Shown: positions 51,715 to 61,041, numbered from the stretch's first letter. The stretch is 64,000 bases of DNA from Spirochaetales bacterium (GCA_015075425.1 JABTUL010000002.1:558001-622000); one strand, 5' to 3'. Translations and numbers: made by a program. The notes: a model not told the origin generated them from the letters alone.

Positions 51715-53172
51715 TTACCGGGACCACTCGTGCGGTTGGGGCTTGACGGCAACATCCCATTCTTCCCGGAATTGATCCGGAATACCGGCGTCGCGGACGC
51801 GAGTGATTTCCGGCAAGCCCCCGGTCAGGCGCAGGCGAACGAAAAGTTCACTGATCGATTCCTCTGATTTAATAATTCCGGTAAAAACCATGCCTTCGCT
51901 ATCTTCTACCGCGCATGCCGGGTAACGTAGATGGAGGTACATAGACCTCTTATCCGCGCTGACTCGCATTTCCTGCCCAAACCGAATGCTGTCGACCGGA
52001 CCCCATTCACATACTCCAGCTCCGGGTAGATCATCTTGGTGGGGCAACGCCAGTACTTGATCCGATAATAGTAAAAGTAATGTTGTAGATGTATGCGGAC
52101 AACAACAGCTACAAAAACTCTCGAAAAGCTCAACTGATTGAGCTACAGGTCCCGGCCTGATCCGCAGCCCCGCAGCCGGACTGAATTCCACCATCCTGCC
52201 AGAGCCAGTTTTATGAATCTGCAATGAGGAAACGGGTTCAGTTTCACAAGCATCGGGAGCGGGTGGTTTACGAAATAAGGTTAAATCGTATCCATATAAT
52301 TTCTGTACTTCTTCTGAACCACTTACTGCCGGCAAAAAATCGGTAGTCATCGGGACATCTTTTGGTGTCTCATAAAGACTCTGAAAATATTCGAGGCTCG
52401 CCACATTCATTGCGGAAAGTAAATGATCTGGCGATTCCCCTATCACAGCAAAACCGGAGAAGACCCATCCGGTTTTTCCTTGATACTCAATTTGCATCCA
52501 TGACCCCGTACGCCCCTCAATAGTGAATTTCCTGGGCTGGCGAAAAAGTGCTCGACCAATACCTTTGAATGGGATGACCTCTTTGCGTGCCGCCTGCAAG
52601 GAAGGATGTTCCCGCAAGTTCAGTCCTGATCTTGCAATACTTGCAAAATAGAAAGTAGCGCGCTCATCTGATAAAAGACGCTCATTGATCCAGCCCGATG
52701 CTGTTGAGTCTTGAGAGCGGATCCGAATCCAGGTTTCTAAACTTTCAGGATTCCGACCCGCTCCGATTTCCCGGGCTTCAATGGACAAAACTTTCTGCCC
52801 GTGATTCAATCGCTTGATCTCCCGGCCGCCCGGTACCTCAAAAAGAGGCCCTCCCGAAAGCGATTTCACGTATTTATACGTTACCAGTTCATCTGCAAAT
52901 ACTTTGACATCGTCAGCCCAGATTCGTGCAGGGCTATCCTTGTATTTGATGCTGTAGAACTGCCCGGATCTGCCAAGAAGAAGGACTTCTTTGTTGTAAG
53001 CCAGCCTGATTCCTGAAATAGGTAATCCAGAATCTATCGGATAAATAAAAGCCCCTGTGAGTTTTGCTATGCGTCCCTTCACCGGAAAATCTGATTTTCC
53101 CCCTCCGCAAGAAGCAAGGAGGATAATTCCGATTACCGTTCTCAAAGAGGTATCCACGCAGGCGTAATTCAT
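51715..53172 (-). CDS. Lipoprotein with SH3-like domains
   Basis: 485 aa from the ATG at 53170-53172. Signal SLRTVIGIILLASC gives lipidation at the Cys of LASC. Two or more bacterial SH3-like modules: KSLSGGPLFEVPGGREIKRL to GWINERLL, and ARSGLNLREHPSLQAARKEV to GKTGWVFSGFAVIG. The C-terminal 150 residues are unassigned and contain CSCCCP. Such SH3 proteins bind cell wall or protein partners in the periplasm. Codons upstream of 53172 are open but show no better start. Confidence 0.65.
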   Translation of the reverse strand: MNYACVDTSLRTVIGIILLASCGGGKSDFPVKGRIAKLTGAFIYPIDSGLPISGIRLAYNKEVLLLGRSGQFYSIKYKDSPARIWADDVKVFADELVTYKYVKSLSGGPLFEVPGGREIKRLNHGQKVLSIEAREIGAGRNPESLETWIRIRSQDSTASGWINERLLSDERATFYFASIARSGLNLREHPSLQAARKEVIPFKGIGRALFRQPRKFTIEGRTGSWMQIEYQGKTGWVFSGFAVIGESPDHLLSAMNVASLEYFQSLYETPKDVPMTTDFLPAVSGSEEVQKLYGYDLTLFRKPPAPDACETEPVSSLQIHKTGSGRMVEFSPAAGLRIRPGPVAQSVELFESFCSCCCPHTSTTLLLLLSDQVLALPHQDDLPGAGVCEWGPVDSIRFGQEMRVSADKRSMYLHLRYPACAVEDSEGMVFTGIIKSEESISELFVRLRLTGGLPEITRVRDAGIPDQFREEWDVAVKPQPHEWSR

Positions 53173-53233
53173 ACGCAGACAAATTCTACGACAAGCTAAA
53201 AATATTGTTTCTCTACTTTTACACGGATTTTCG

Positions 53234-54094
53234 CTATGGACTTGCCAATTCCTGTTCGCGGGCATACTTCAGCTGCAACTGAAACATCGCCTCCGGATCT
53301 TTGACAAACTTCTTCTGGATCGTATAGCGATGCACGGTCCCGGTAAAGGGTTGGCGCAGATCCAGCGGAATGCTATCCGTCGTTACCAGTACCTTATAGC
53401 CTTCTTTCTTAAGCATCTCTGCGATCTGTGGATTGTGATAGCCCATCGGGTAAGCAAAGGAAAAACGATCAAACGACGGTACGCGCTCCCCCAGGACTTT
53501 CCCGGACAAAATAATTTCTTTAATGATTCGATTGCGGTAACGTTCAGCGCTTTCTCCTGGATAAGGTTTGCTGAGCTTTGTATGTGAAAATGAATGATTC
53601 TGAATGTCAAATCCCTCGCCGGCAATGCGATTGAGGTCCTCCCAGGACATGCCTTCCTCCGGCGATCCTTTGATGTCCTTAATATAAACAAAAAAAGTGG
53701 CTGGATAGCTGTACTCACGAAGAATCGGCGCAGCCACCCTGACTATGTTGGTATAATCATCATCAATGGTAATGACCAGAGATGGTTTCTGGAAGAACTG
53801 ATTCTGGCGCGCAGCTTCATAGAGTTCGCGCAAGGATATGACCTGCACTCCCGCTTCTTTGATCTTTTCCATGTAGGAACGGAACTCATGGCGCGAAACG
53901 GAATAGGGCCCCCTGCCGTCCAGATCATGAAAACAAAGCACAGGAACTTTGAAATAAATCCGGGGCAGCTCTTTTTCTGGCGGCGCATAGAAAGCCCGCA
54001 GTTCTGGATAGAGCACGGGAAATGCTAAAGACAGGAAGCAGGCCAGAGCAAAAAACGCCAGGGAAGACAGGAACTGTTTTTTGCGGTGAGCCAC
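53234..54094 (-). CDS. Polysaccharide deacetylase (NodB domain)
   Basis: 286 aa from a GTG. N-terminal membrane anchor (FLSSLAFFALACFLSLAFPV), then the carbohydrate esterase 4 domain: VPVLCFHDLDG, LVITIDDDYTN with the catalytic and metal Asp, FDIQNHSFSHTKLS with the metal His pair, and FSFAYPMGYHN. It removes N-acetyl groups from glycans such as peptidoglycan or poly-GlcNAc. The IDDDY variant of the usual DDG is slightly unusual but keeps the first two Asp. Confidence 0.85.
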   Translation of the reverse strand: MAHRKKQFLSSLAFFALACFLSLAFPVLYPELRAFYAPPEKELPRIYFKVPVLCFHDLDGRGPYSVSRHEFRSYMEKIKEAGVQVISLRELYEAARQNQFFQKPSLVITIDDDYTNIVRVAAPILREYSYPATFFVYIKDIKGSPEEGMSWEDLNRIAGEGFDIQNHSFSHTKLSKPYPGESAERYRNRIIKEIILSGKVLGERVPSFDRFSFAYPMGYHNPQIAEMLKKEGYKVLVTTDSIPLDLRQPFTGTVHRYTIQKKFVKDPEAMFQLQLKYAREQELASP

Positions 54095-54136
54095 TCAGAT
54101 TTAGTATCGGCGCCGCGCAATCAGGGCAAAACGCAC

Positions 54137-54149
54137 GGCCCTGCGGGCC
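54137..54149 (-). terminator. Possible terminator after the tRNA pair
   Basis: GGCCC-TGC-GGGCC hairpin followed on the minus strand by GTGCGTTTTGCC. The stem is short and the T run has only four T. Confidence 0.35.
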
Positions 54150-54163
54150 ATGCAGGGAAAATC

Positions 54164-54246
54164 TGGGCAGAGGAGGGTTCGAACCTCCGTAGACGTTTGT
54201 CGACAGATTTACAGTCTGTTGCCTTTAACCACTCGGCCATCTGCCC
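54164..54246 (-). tRNA. tRNA-Tyr (anticodon GTA)
   Basis: Acceptor stem GGGCAGA pairs with TCTGCCC, discriminator A. The anticodon stem-loop CAGACTGTAAATCTG gives GTA. A long variable arm of class II type is present (CGACAAACGTCTACG region), and the T arm is GGAGGTTCGAACCCTCC. The 3' CCA is not encoded. Second gene of a tRNA pair. Confidence 0.93.
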
Positions 54247-54251
54247 GGAAA

Positions 54252-54324
54252 TGCTGCCTGTAGGCTTCGAACCCACGACCCGCTGATTACAAGTCAGCCG
54301 CTCTACCATCTGAGCTAAGGCAGC
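54252..54324 (-). tRNA. tRNA-Thr (anticodon TGT)
   Basis: Acceptor GCTGCCT pairs with AGGCAGC, discriminator A. D arm AGCTCAGATGGTAGAGC, anticodon loop CTTGTAA giving TGT, T arm GTGGGTTCGAAGCC. No encoded CCA. It lies five bases upstream of tRNA-Tyr, so both come from one precursor, similar to the Thr-Tyr clusters of other bacteria. Confidence 0.94.
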
Positions 54325-54373
54325 AGTGTTTTCTAAAAAAACGAAGCTGGCTCCTCTGTCAACCGCAAATGGA

Positions 54374-55066
54374 TCAGCGGGCGCGGGCCGTTATTGTGGA
54401 GATGAGCCAGCCCATGCCGACAAGCAATGCTGCAAGCTCCACCAGTGGCCCGGAGAACAAAAGACCCAAAAATCCCATCATAGCGCTACTGCTGTAAAGA
54501 ATGCCGGTGAAAAGATGGAATCTTCCTCCCAGGCGAGCATACCCCACACCGATCAAGGCCGATATCGTAAATAAGGAAAGCCACTTGGCATGGGTCCAGA
54601 AGATGAGACTCGAAAGGCTGAAGGCCTCGATTTCCCGGGAAGCCAGGTCCAGCAGCCGCAGCAGTTGCACATTTTCGAAAATGTCTCCTGCGGCCATGAT
54701 GACGGCAAGTAGCACCCCGATGTACAGTGAGCCCACGCGCAAAACTCGTCGGCCGTAAAGATACAGAAGTATCAAAGCACAGAGTGTCGAATAGCACAGA
54801 AGAAAGGGAAAATCAAGCCAGGTGCTGCGCTGCAGGCCCAGGCGCAGATTCGATCCCGCTTCGTTGCCAATGGCAGACACTACCTGGGTCGGTGTGCGGG
54901 AAAGTTCCAGAGCAACGATGGCCGTTTGAAAGCCGCTTTCAGGATTGACCGGACGGACATCGCTACCTCCGGCCAGCGACATCAGGACAGCAAAGAAAAG
55001 AGTAAGAATTCCCGTAACCGTGATGGAGCGCACGCTGCAGAGGAAGCCGGCGGCGGCGCGCGTCAA
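54374..55066 (-). CDS. Membrane protein of unknown function
   Basis: 230 aa from a TTG, with five or six hydrophobic segments (for example SITVTGILTLFFAVLMSLAG and LDFPFLLCYSTLCALILLYL). An exported loop near residues 35-75 contains PVNPESGFQTAIVALELS. No family recognised. It lies downstream of nothing in its direction and divergent from the gene at 55110. The start codon is uncertain. Confidence 0.55.
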   Translation of the reverse strand: MTRAAAGFLCSVRSITVTGILTLFFAVLMSLAGGSDVRPVNPESGFQTAIVALELSRTPTQVVSAIGNEAGSNLRLGLQRSTWLDFPFLLCYSTLCALILLYLYGRRVLRVGSLYIGVLLAVIMAAGDIFENVQLLRLLDLASREIEAFSLSSLIFWTHAKWLSLFTISALIGVGYARLGGRFHLFTGILYSSSAMMGFLGLLFSGPLVELAALLVGMGWLISTITARAR

Positions 55067-55109
55067 TCAATTCCTCTTGCAAACCTGATCCGGTCAGACA
55101 GCCTGGATT

Positions 55110-55778
55110 GTGCAACGGCTACGGGAAAGATTTCGAGCCTATGTCAGCTCACTGCGGCAGGCTTTCCAGAACTACCAACAAAACCTGAATCAACAGAGCA
55201 GCACCCGTTTTCTGACCTTTGCCTGGTCCTGCGCCATTTCCTTTGTCGCCTTTTTTCTCTTGGCCGCATTTCCGCCCGTGTACCTGCTTCTGCCCGGTGC
55301 GCTCTATCCAGCACCCCGGGCGGACCTCCGCGTGGCCCTCCCCGTGGCTACCTTCACCCACGGTGGCAAGCCCGTCCTCGTGGATCGCTTCATCCATCCG
55401 GATTACAGTGCAGAAGAGCGAATCAAACTCATGGCTCATTTCATCAGTCAGTTGCCGTCTCCCGGCGAGTATCCAGCCAATATGCCTGATTTGATGCCCC
55501 TGCCCCATCTGGGACTGGCTATACGCAAAGTCTGGAAAACGGAAAATGGGGTAGTCATTGATCTGAGACGTAAAACAATCGATACAGAAGTTGATGTCTT
55601 TTTGAAATCTCATGCGACCAAGAAAAAAAGCGAAGTTCTCGATGCCTGGTTTCAAGCCTTCACGGCGGGCATTCTGCAACAATATCCGGGATCGTATGTC
55701 GAATACCGGTTGGATGGCGAGGTGGAAGAACTCGAAGATCTGGATTTTGCTCTGGATCGCCGTCACCTCAAGCCCTGA
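55110..55778 (+). CDS. Membrane-anchored GerMN-like protein
   Basis: 222 aa from a GTG. Helical N-terminus (RFRAYVSSLRQAFQNYQQNL), one membrane helix (WSCAISFVAFFLLAAFPPVY), then an exported domain. The end, FQAFTAGILQQYPGSYVEYR followed by LDGEVEELEDLD, resembles the closing part of GerMN domains, where a TL/TA..F..I..V.F.VDG pattern occurs. The link is tentative. The next gene starts inside it in another frame, so they are coupled. Confidence 0.55.
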   Translation: MQRLRERFRAYVSSLRQAFQNYQQNLNQQSSTRFLTFAWSCAISFVAFFLLAAFPPVYLLLPGALYPAPRADLRVALPVATFTHGGKPVLVDRFIHPDYSAEERIKLMAHFISQLPSPGEYPANMPDLMPLPHLGLAIRKVWKTENGVVIDLRRKTIDTEVDVFLKSHATKKKSEVLDAWFQAFTAGILQQYPGSYVEYRLDGEVEELEDLDFALDRRHLKP

Positions 55779-56448
55779 GATTGCCCAGGAGCTCCCAAAA
55801 GAAAGGGAGCAGATCCGCGACGCCAATCGCCAGCAGATGCAGTCGTCCTGGGATAAAATCATCCATACAGCACAGGGCCTAATCTTTGAAGGGATGGCCA
55901 TGGACGGAAGCAAAGTCCATGCTGAGTACGTGCGACGGCAAAGGAAAGTTATCCTCCTGTTTCCGGACTATGGCCAGACCGTGACTCAGAAGACGCGTGA
56001 ACATTTTCGGGAGTATGGTCTGCTACTGCCGCAGTTCCAGAGAATTTTTCCGGAGGAGTTACCTCTGGCGGAAGGAGAAAAGACTCTGCTCGATTTGCGT
56101 GAAATCTTTCATCTTATGAGCCTGCCAGAGTTTCAAGAGAATCGCTTTTGCATTGTAGCCGGTATGTACTATTCCACCATGCTTATGCTGGAAAAAGGAA
56201 AGGCACCCTGTGTGGTCCTTTTGTCGCCCAGAAGGTACTTCAACAGCCACGATCTACTGCCCCGCGTCCAGATCACCGGTCGCGTACTCCTGGCCGGAAA
56301 TGAATTTCTGGAAAGCGAGATTCTGGCCATAAAGGAGCGAATTCCGGCAGCCACCGTGGTCACCGTGCGCGGGGGCACCTCCGGGCTGCGCCTTCTCGAC
56401 CACCCGCATGTGCTCGATCGGATCCGGAATTTCGTCCGTCAGAACTGA
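55714..56448 (+). CDS. Exported protein of unknown function
   Basis: 244 aa from the ATG at 55714, which gives a clear signal peptide (MARWKNSKIWILLWIAVTSS); this start lies 65 bp inside the preceding gene in another frame. The mature part has IIHTAQGLIFEGMAMDGSKV, VILLFPDYGQTVTQ, RVQITGRVLLAGNEFLES and TVVTVRGGTSGLRLLDHPHV. The alternation suggests an alpha/beta fold, perhaps hydrolase-like, but no catalytic motif is clear. Probably cotranscribed with the GerMN-like gene. Confidence 0.6.
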   Translation: MARWKNSKIWILLWIAVTSSPEIAQELPKEREQIRDANRQQMQSSWDKIIHTAQGLIFEGMAMDGSKVHAEYVRRQRKVILLFPDYGQTVTQKTREHFREYGLLLPQFQRIFPEELPLAEGEKTLLDLREIFHLMSLPEFQENRFCIVAGMYYSTMLMLEKGKAPCVVLLSPRRYFNSHDLLPRVQITGRVLLAGNEFLESEILAIKERIPAATVVTVRGGTSGLRLLDHPHVLDRIRNFVRQN

Positions 56449-56493
56449 TGTATTCTGCTTGAAACTGAAGCCCGCCTGCCCGATAGTCAGGAA

Positions 56494-57390
56494 GTGCAAG
56501 GAGAAGCAGGTTTCTACAGGCAGGGCCTGGCCGCAGAGACCGCCGGGCAGTTCGAGGCAGCTCTCAAATACTACCAGGCTGCTCTGAAAGCCAACCCCGA
56601 ATATCGACCGGCACTCCTGAACCTGGGTGCCCTCTACAGTAAAGCCCGGCGCAGCGAAAAGGCCCTGGCCTGCTTTGAGCGGGCCCGTGAGATAGCTGAA
56701 GACGCCGCCGTCCTTTTCAACATAGGCAGCGAACTGTATCGACTCGATCGCCTGCCAGAAAGCCAGAAGACTCTGAAACAATGCCTGCAACTGGATCGCC
56801 GTCTGCTCAAGGCGCATCTCCTTCTGGCTTACATACACGGTAAACGCAGTGAATACGATAAGGCCGTAATCTATTTCAAAAACGCGCTGGTCATTGACCC
56901 GGCGAGTCGCATGGCTGCACTTGGACTGACCGTTGCTCTCACAGATTCAGGACAGCACGAACTGGCTTTGAAAACGGCAGAAGACTATTTGCGCAGCGCT
57001 CCGGGCGATGCCACCTTCCTTAAATTGCGCTCCGGACTTCTCCTGGAATTGGGAAAAAATGATGAAGCCGCTCTTTCTTACCAGGCCCTGGCCCGAACCT
57101 CCCAGCGGTTCACTTCTTTCTCTGATCATCTCAAAGAGGCCCGCGAGACCGGAGATGAAATGCAACAGGCCATGTTTGAAAATCTTTCGGAAAAAATGGA
57201 GCAGCGTTCGCAGAGCCTGCGCGCGCGGATAGCAGCAAGAAAAACACAAAAGCAGGCCTTAAGCCCTGAAGATAAACAGGCGACAGCCCGGGAACTGATT
57301 GATTTGAGCTTTTTACATCTTTTCAACGGTGACGAAGAAAAAGCTCTCAAGCTACTCTTTGATGCCCGCAAGTTCAAGCCGGCCCCCTGA
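56494..57390 (+). CDS. TPR-repeat protein
   Basis: 298 aa from a GTG at 56494. About five TPR units at residues 1-190, for example GLAAETAGQFEAALKYYQAA, GALYSKARRSEKALACFERA and YIHGKRSEYDKAVIYFKNAL. A charged helical region (QRSQSLRARIAARKTQKQAL) and one last TPR follow. No signal peptide, so it is probably cytoplasmic. The frame is open back to 56452 without a common start. Followed after three bases by the astacin-like gene. Confidence 0.7.
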   Translation: MQGEAGFYRQGLAAETAGQFEAALKYYQAALKANPEYRPALLNLGALYSKARRSEKALACFERAREIAEDAAVLFNIGSELYRLDRLPESQKTLKQCLQLDRRLLKAHLLLAYIHGKRSEYDKAVIYFKNALVIDPASRMAALGLTVALTDSGQHELALKTAEDYLRSAPGDATFLKLRSGLLLELGKNDEAALSYQALARTSQRFTSFSDHLKEARETGDEMQQAMFENLSEKMEQRSQSLRARIAARKTQKQALSPEDKQATARELIDLSFLHLFNGDEEKALKLLFDARKFKPAP

Positions 57391-57393
57391 TTC

Positions 57394-59292
57394 ATGCACA
57401 GAATTCTCGGTTCCGTTTTGGTCGTGATGCTGCTATTTTGTGGGCGGCTCAGCGCGCCGGAAAGGGCCTGGCAAAAGCTGGAAAGCCTACCGGACCCCAT
57501 GCAGATCCTGAGCTGGCAGGAAGAAACGCCATTCGTCCTTAAAGATCATTTTCTGGTTACGGAAGGCGACCTGATCATTGGCGAGATCAAACCGCAGTAC
57601 CGCAGCCGATTCTTAGAAATCAAAAGACCGAACCTCGATTCCCTGCAAGCAATGGGCCACCTGCGTCCTCATGGCAGAATCTGGGCGGAGAAAAAGATAC
57701 CGGTTCAAATTACCGGATTTCAGAGAAACGAATCCCTGATGATTGAACAGGGCCTGCGCCTGTGGCAGAGTCGTCTGGCGCTTCAATTTATCGAGCAAAG
57801 CGCAGAACAGGATTTCATTGTATTCCAGAAAGGCAGCAGCTGCTTTGCCGATCAGGGCAAGAAAAACGGGCCGCAATACATTGTTCTGGCCTCCGATTGT
57901 TTTGAACCGGGAATCATCACCCATCTGATTGGCCACGCACTGGGTCTGGGCCACGAACACAATCGCCCGGACCGGGATGAATACATCGCCTTAATGGATC
58001 AGGAAATACCGCCGGTGCTGCAGTCCTTTTTTAGCGCCCGACCACCTGGCGAACCTGGACGTTTCAACCCTCATTCCATCATGCTGCTCGGGCCAGAGGC
58101 TTTTGGTCAGGGCAGAGTAACCATGAAGGGTCGCTTCTTTGACTTAATGCGCCGCCCTGGTCCTGGTGGTGCCGATTTCCAGCGGGCCGGCCTGCTTTAC
58201 GGCCGCGGCTGGTACTTTTTGCCCGCTCATTTGAACCGGGAACAACAGCTGGATCTCATCGAGATTGCAGCAGGCAAAGCCCGGGCCTATCTGAGCCGGA
58301 GCGGATCGCTGGAACTTTCGGTGAGTTTTGGTTCCGCAGAGAATCTATCCCCCATGCATGAAGAACCGCTGTATCTGGTGTGCGATTGCAACGGCGATGG
58401 CAGAAGCGATCTCATCGAAGTCCACCGCCAGAGCCAGACGGCATCGGTCTGGAAAGGACATGAAGCAACGTTCAGCCTGAAAAGCTCTTACGGTGCGGCT
58501 CAGAATTTAGCTCCGGCCGCAGAGCTTGCCGTGTATCTTTGTGCTGATGTTTCCGGCGATGGGAAGAGTGATCTACTGGAAATCAATCGTTCGCGGCGAC
58601 ACATACGGGTATTTCTGGCAACCGAACACAGCCTGATCCTGGATCCTCAATTCCGCGGAGCGGCTGCAGCGGGGAGCTTATCCGACCAGCTCGGATACGC
58701 CACGGGAGATTTCAATGGCGGCGGCAGGTTCGATATTCTGGAGATCAACCGCACTTCACGTCAGGCATCCATCTTTCCGGGTTCACAGCAGGGACTCTTG
58801 CCTCCAGCGGCCTTCGCTCGCGTGTACGACCTGCCACCGGCAGATGCCACGGTGCACTATCGCATCGCTGATTTCAATGGTGACGGCAAAAGCGACATCT
58901 TAGAAATCGAACCCCAAAGAGAGGCCCTGCGTCTTTTGCGGGGAAGCGAAGGCGGGTTTCTAACCCAGCGGGCCGGCTTTCCGGCGCTGAATTCCCCGGG
59001 CGCCCACTATACCACCGGAGATTTCAACGGTGATGGCTTAACGGACCTGCTCCAGATAGATGCTCAAAGCTACGCCTTCTTCCAGGGATCAGCAACAGGT
59101 ATGGTATCCGGACCAACGGGTGCATGGCCTGCGGCCGCGTACATGGAAGTCCAGTATCTATCCGGCGATACCAATGCCGATGGGCGGGCGGAGCTCATTG
59201 AAATCAATTTTAGCAGCGACACTCTGAGCACTTACAGTCATGGGCCGGACGGTTTTACGCTGCTGTCAAAGATTCCCTACCTGCTGGATTGA
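57394..59292 (+). CDS. Astacin-like protein lacking the catalytic Glu, with FG-GAP/VCBS repeats
   Basis: 632 aa. Signal peptide MHRILGSVLVVMLLFCGRLS. Residues 85-275 are an astacin-type (M12A) domain: the zinc motif reads ITHLIGHALGLGHEHNRPDRDEY, in which all three zinc His are kept but the catalytic Glu of HExxH is Leu (codon CTG at about 57922). The Met-turn is SIMLLG instead of SIMHY, so the Tyr is also gone. Six repeats of FG-GAP/VCBS type follow, each with a Ca2+-binding loop such as DCNGDGRSDLIEV and DFNGDGKSDILEI. They should form a beta-propeller. It is likely a secreted binding protein, not a protease. Confidence 0.8.
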   Translation: MHRILGSVLVVMLLFCGRLSAPERAWQKLESLPDPMQILSWQEETPFVLKDHFLVTEGDLIIGEIKPQYRSRFLEIKRPNLDSLQAMGHLRPHGRIWAEKKIPVQITGFQRNESLMIEQGLRLWQSRLALQFIEQSAEQDFIVFQKGSSCFADQGKKNGPQYIVLASDCFEPGIITHLIGHALGLGHEHNRPDRDEYIALMDQEIPPVLQSFFSARPPGEPGRFNPHSIMLLGPEAFGQGRVTMKGRFFDLMRRPGPGGADFQRAGLLYGRGWYFLPAHLNREQQLDLIEIAAGKARAYLSRSGSLELSVSFGSAENLSPMHEEPLYLVCDCNGDGRSDLIEVHRQSQTASVWKGHEATFSLKSSYGAAQNLAPAAELAVYLCADVSGDGKSDLLEINRSRRHIRVFLATEHSLILDPQFRGAAAAGSLSDQLGYATGDFNGGGRFDILEINRTSRQASIFPGSQQGLLPPAAFARVYDLPPADATVHYRIADFNGDGKSDILEIEPQREALRLLRGSEGGFLTQRAGFPALNSPGAHYTTGDFNGDGLTDLLQIDAQSYAFFQGSATGMVSGPTGAWPAAAYMEVQYLSGDTNADGRAELIEINFSSDTLSTYSHGPDGFTLLSKIPYLLD

Positions 59293-60221
59293 AGCCAGGG
59301 AAGTTTCTCCTGGATAAATCGTTCCATACATTCCATCACCTCTTCCGGCCTGTCATGGTGCATGTTATGACCGGCACCGCCAATTTCAATATAACGTATA
59401 TCTTTAAAATTACTGAGTATTTCCTGCATGGCCTGGGGAGCAGCCAGTTCATGAAGGGCACGCGGCGCCGCACCGGTTGCGTCCTGACCCGGATCGTTCT
59501 GCGCGCCCGGACGAAACTGCGTGTGCTCACCAAAGAGAAGGAGAACAGGGCAGGCGATTTCTGACCAGAGGTAGCGGCTCAGCTCGGCAGAAAATGGGAT
59601 CGGAGAAAAGTGGGCTTTCAGCAGCGGATCCTGGTGCCAGGAGTAGCTGCCATCGCTGTTCCTCCGGGTGAGACTGTGGGTCAGAATTTCGATGCGTTCC
59701 GCTGTTACCCGCGGGTGGATTAAAGACAATCGCTTACGGGCTTCGGCAAAGGTCATCGTCTTTTCCCGGACTTCACCTCTGGACCGGCGCAAAAAGCGAA
59801 TCGACTCCCGTAGCCTGACTGCATCGCGAGCGGGCCCGGCCAGTCCGCCAAATCCCTCAAGGAGAAAGAGGCCCTTCACTTCAGCGGGCAAAAGGCCGGC
59901 CAGGCGGGCTGCAATGCCTGCACCCATCGAGTGACCGAGGACGCAGTAACTTTCCGGGAGGACATCGGATGTGAAACGAACCACATCAGCCAGAAGTCCG
60001 CCGGTGGTGTAGTACCCTTCTGTAAGAGCGGGGGATTGCCCGTGACCGCGGAAATCCAGGGCATAAACATCAAAATAACGGTTGAGCAGTGGCAAAAGAA
60101 AGACAAAGCTTTCTGATGTATCATTGAATCCATGCAGACAGAGGAGAGCGGGCCGGCCCGGATTTTCATAGCGGCGGTAGAAAATCTTACCACGATATTC
60201 AAAAATGTGCTCGCTCTGCAT
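59277..60221 (-). CDS. Alpha/beta hydrolase
   Basis: 314 aa. ALLCLHGFNDTSESFVFLLP (oxyanion HG), LDFRGHGQSP, nucleophile elbow VLGHSMGAGIAARL with Ser near residue 96, and catalytic His in EIGGAGHNMHHDRPEEVMEC. The acid is probably the Glu of LLLFGEHTQF. Broad family of esterases and C-C hydrolases; substrate unknown. It is convergent with the astacin-like gene (16 bp overlap) and divergent from another alpha/beta hydrolase. Confidence 0.82.
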   Translation of the reverse strand: MQSEHIFEYRGKIFYRRYENPGRPALLCLHGFNDTSESFVFLLPLLNRYFDVYALDFRGHGQSPALTEGYYTTGGLLADVVRFTSDVLPESYCVLGHSMGAGIAARLAGLLPAEVKGLFLLEGFGGLAGPARDAVRLRESIRFLRRSRGEVREKTMTFAEARKRLSLIHPRVTAERIEILTHSLTRRNSDGSYSWHQDPLLKAHFSPIPFSAELSRYLWSEIACPVLLLFGEHTQFRPGAQNDPGQDATGAAPRALHELAAPQAMQEILSNFKDIRYIEIGGAGHNMHHDRPEEVMECMERFIQEKLPWLQSSR

Positions 60222-60249
60222 CCGCTAGATATGGTAAAGGGGCCCTGCT

Positions 60250-61041
60250 TTGCAATCTCAAATCGGCCTGAATCCATCCGTGCCGCTGGCCTTTGAAAGC
60301 CAGGGAAAGGGACCACCGCTGGTTTTTTTGCACGGACTCTTTGGCTCCGGACGCAACTGGGGCAGCATCGCTCGCGAACTGAAGTCCCATTTTCAGGTGT
60401 TCCTTCTGGATCAGCGCAATCACGGGAATTCACCCCACAGTGCCAGCCATACCCTGAAGAATCTGGTAGCGGATCTGCACGCCTGGCAATTAGCAAATGT
60501 TAAAGAACCCATTCACCTCCTGGGTCATTCCATGGGCGGTCTGGTAGCCATGGCTTATGCCCTGCATTTTCCGCAAAACATACAGAGTCTTTGCATTGTG
60601 GATATTGCGCCGCGCAGCTACCCCTTCCTGCATGAAAGGGAATTTGCTCTGTTGCAGCAGGATTTTCGCCAGGCAGAGAATCGTTCCCAGGTCGACGGGG
60701 CAGCAGCTGCGATCGTAAGTGATCCTCTGGTGCGTGGATTTCTACTCACGAACCTGGAACGAACTTCGTCCGGATATCAATGGAAAATCAACGTGCCTGT
60801 GCTTTACCAATCGCGTCTGACTGCCGAATTCCCGGAACAGTCGGGCACATGGAATGGACCCGCTCTCTTCATCCATGGCAGTGAATCGGCCTACTTCCAG
60901 AAAGGCGATGAAGCGGTTTGTCGCTCGTTTTTTCCCGCTGCCCGATTCGAGAGCATAAGGGGTGGCGGCCACTGGTTGCATGTTTCCCATAAGGCGGAAT
61001 TCTTACAGATTCTGAAGGGCTGGTTGCTGCACGCCGCTTAG
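60250..61041 (+). CDS. Alpha/beta hydrolase (YbfF-like)
   Basis: 263 aa from a TTG. PPLVFLHGLFGSGRNWGSIA, LLDQRNHGNSPHS, HLLGHSMGGLVAMAYAL with Ser near residue 98, and RGGGHWLHVSHKAEF with the catalytic His. LDQRNHGxSPHS and the GLFGSxxNW segment are typical of the YbfF/ABHD11 esterase group, which acts on acyl-CoA or short esters. Only 28 bp separate it from the divergent hydrolase, so both promoters must overlap. Confidence 0.82.
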   Translation: MQSQIGLNPSVPLAFESQGKGPPLVFLHGLFGSGRNWGSIARELKSHFQVFLLDQRNHGNSPHSASHTLKNLVADLHAWQLANVKEPIHLLGHSMGGLVAMAYALHFPQNIQSLCIVDIAPRSYPFLHEREFALLQQDFRQAENRSQVDGAAAAIVSDPLVRGFLLTNLERTSSGYQWKINVPVLYQSRLTAEFPEQSGTWNGPALFIHGSESAYFQKGDEAVCRSFFPAARFESIRGGGHWLHVSHKAEFLQILKGWLLHAA

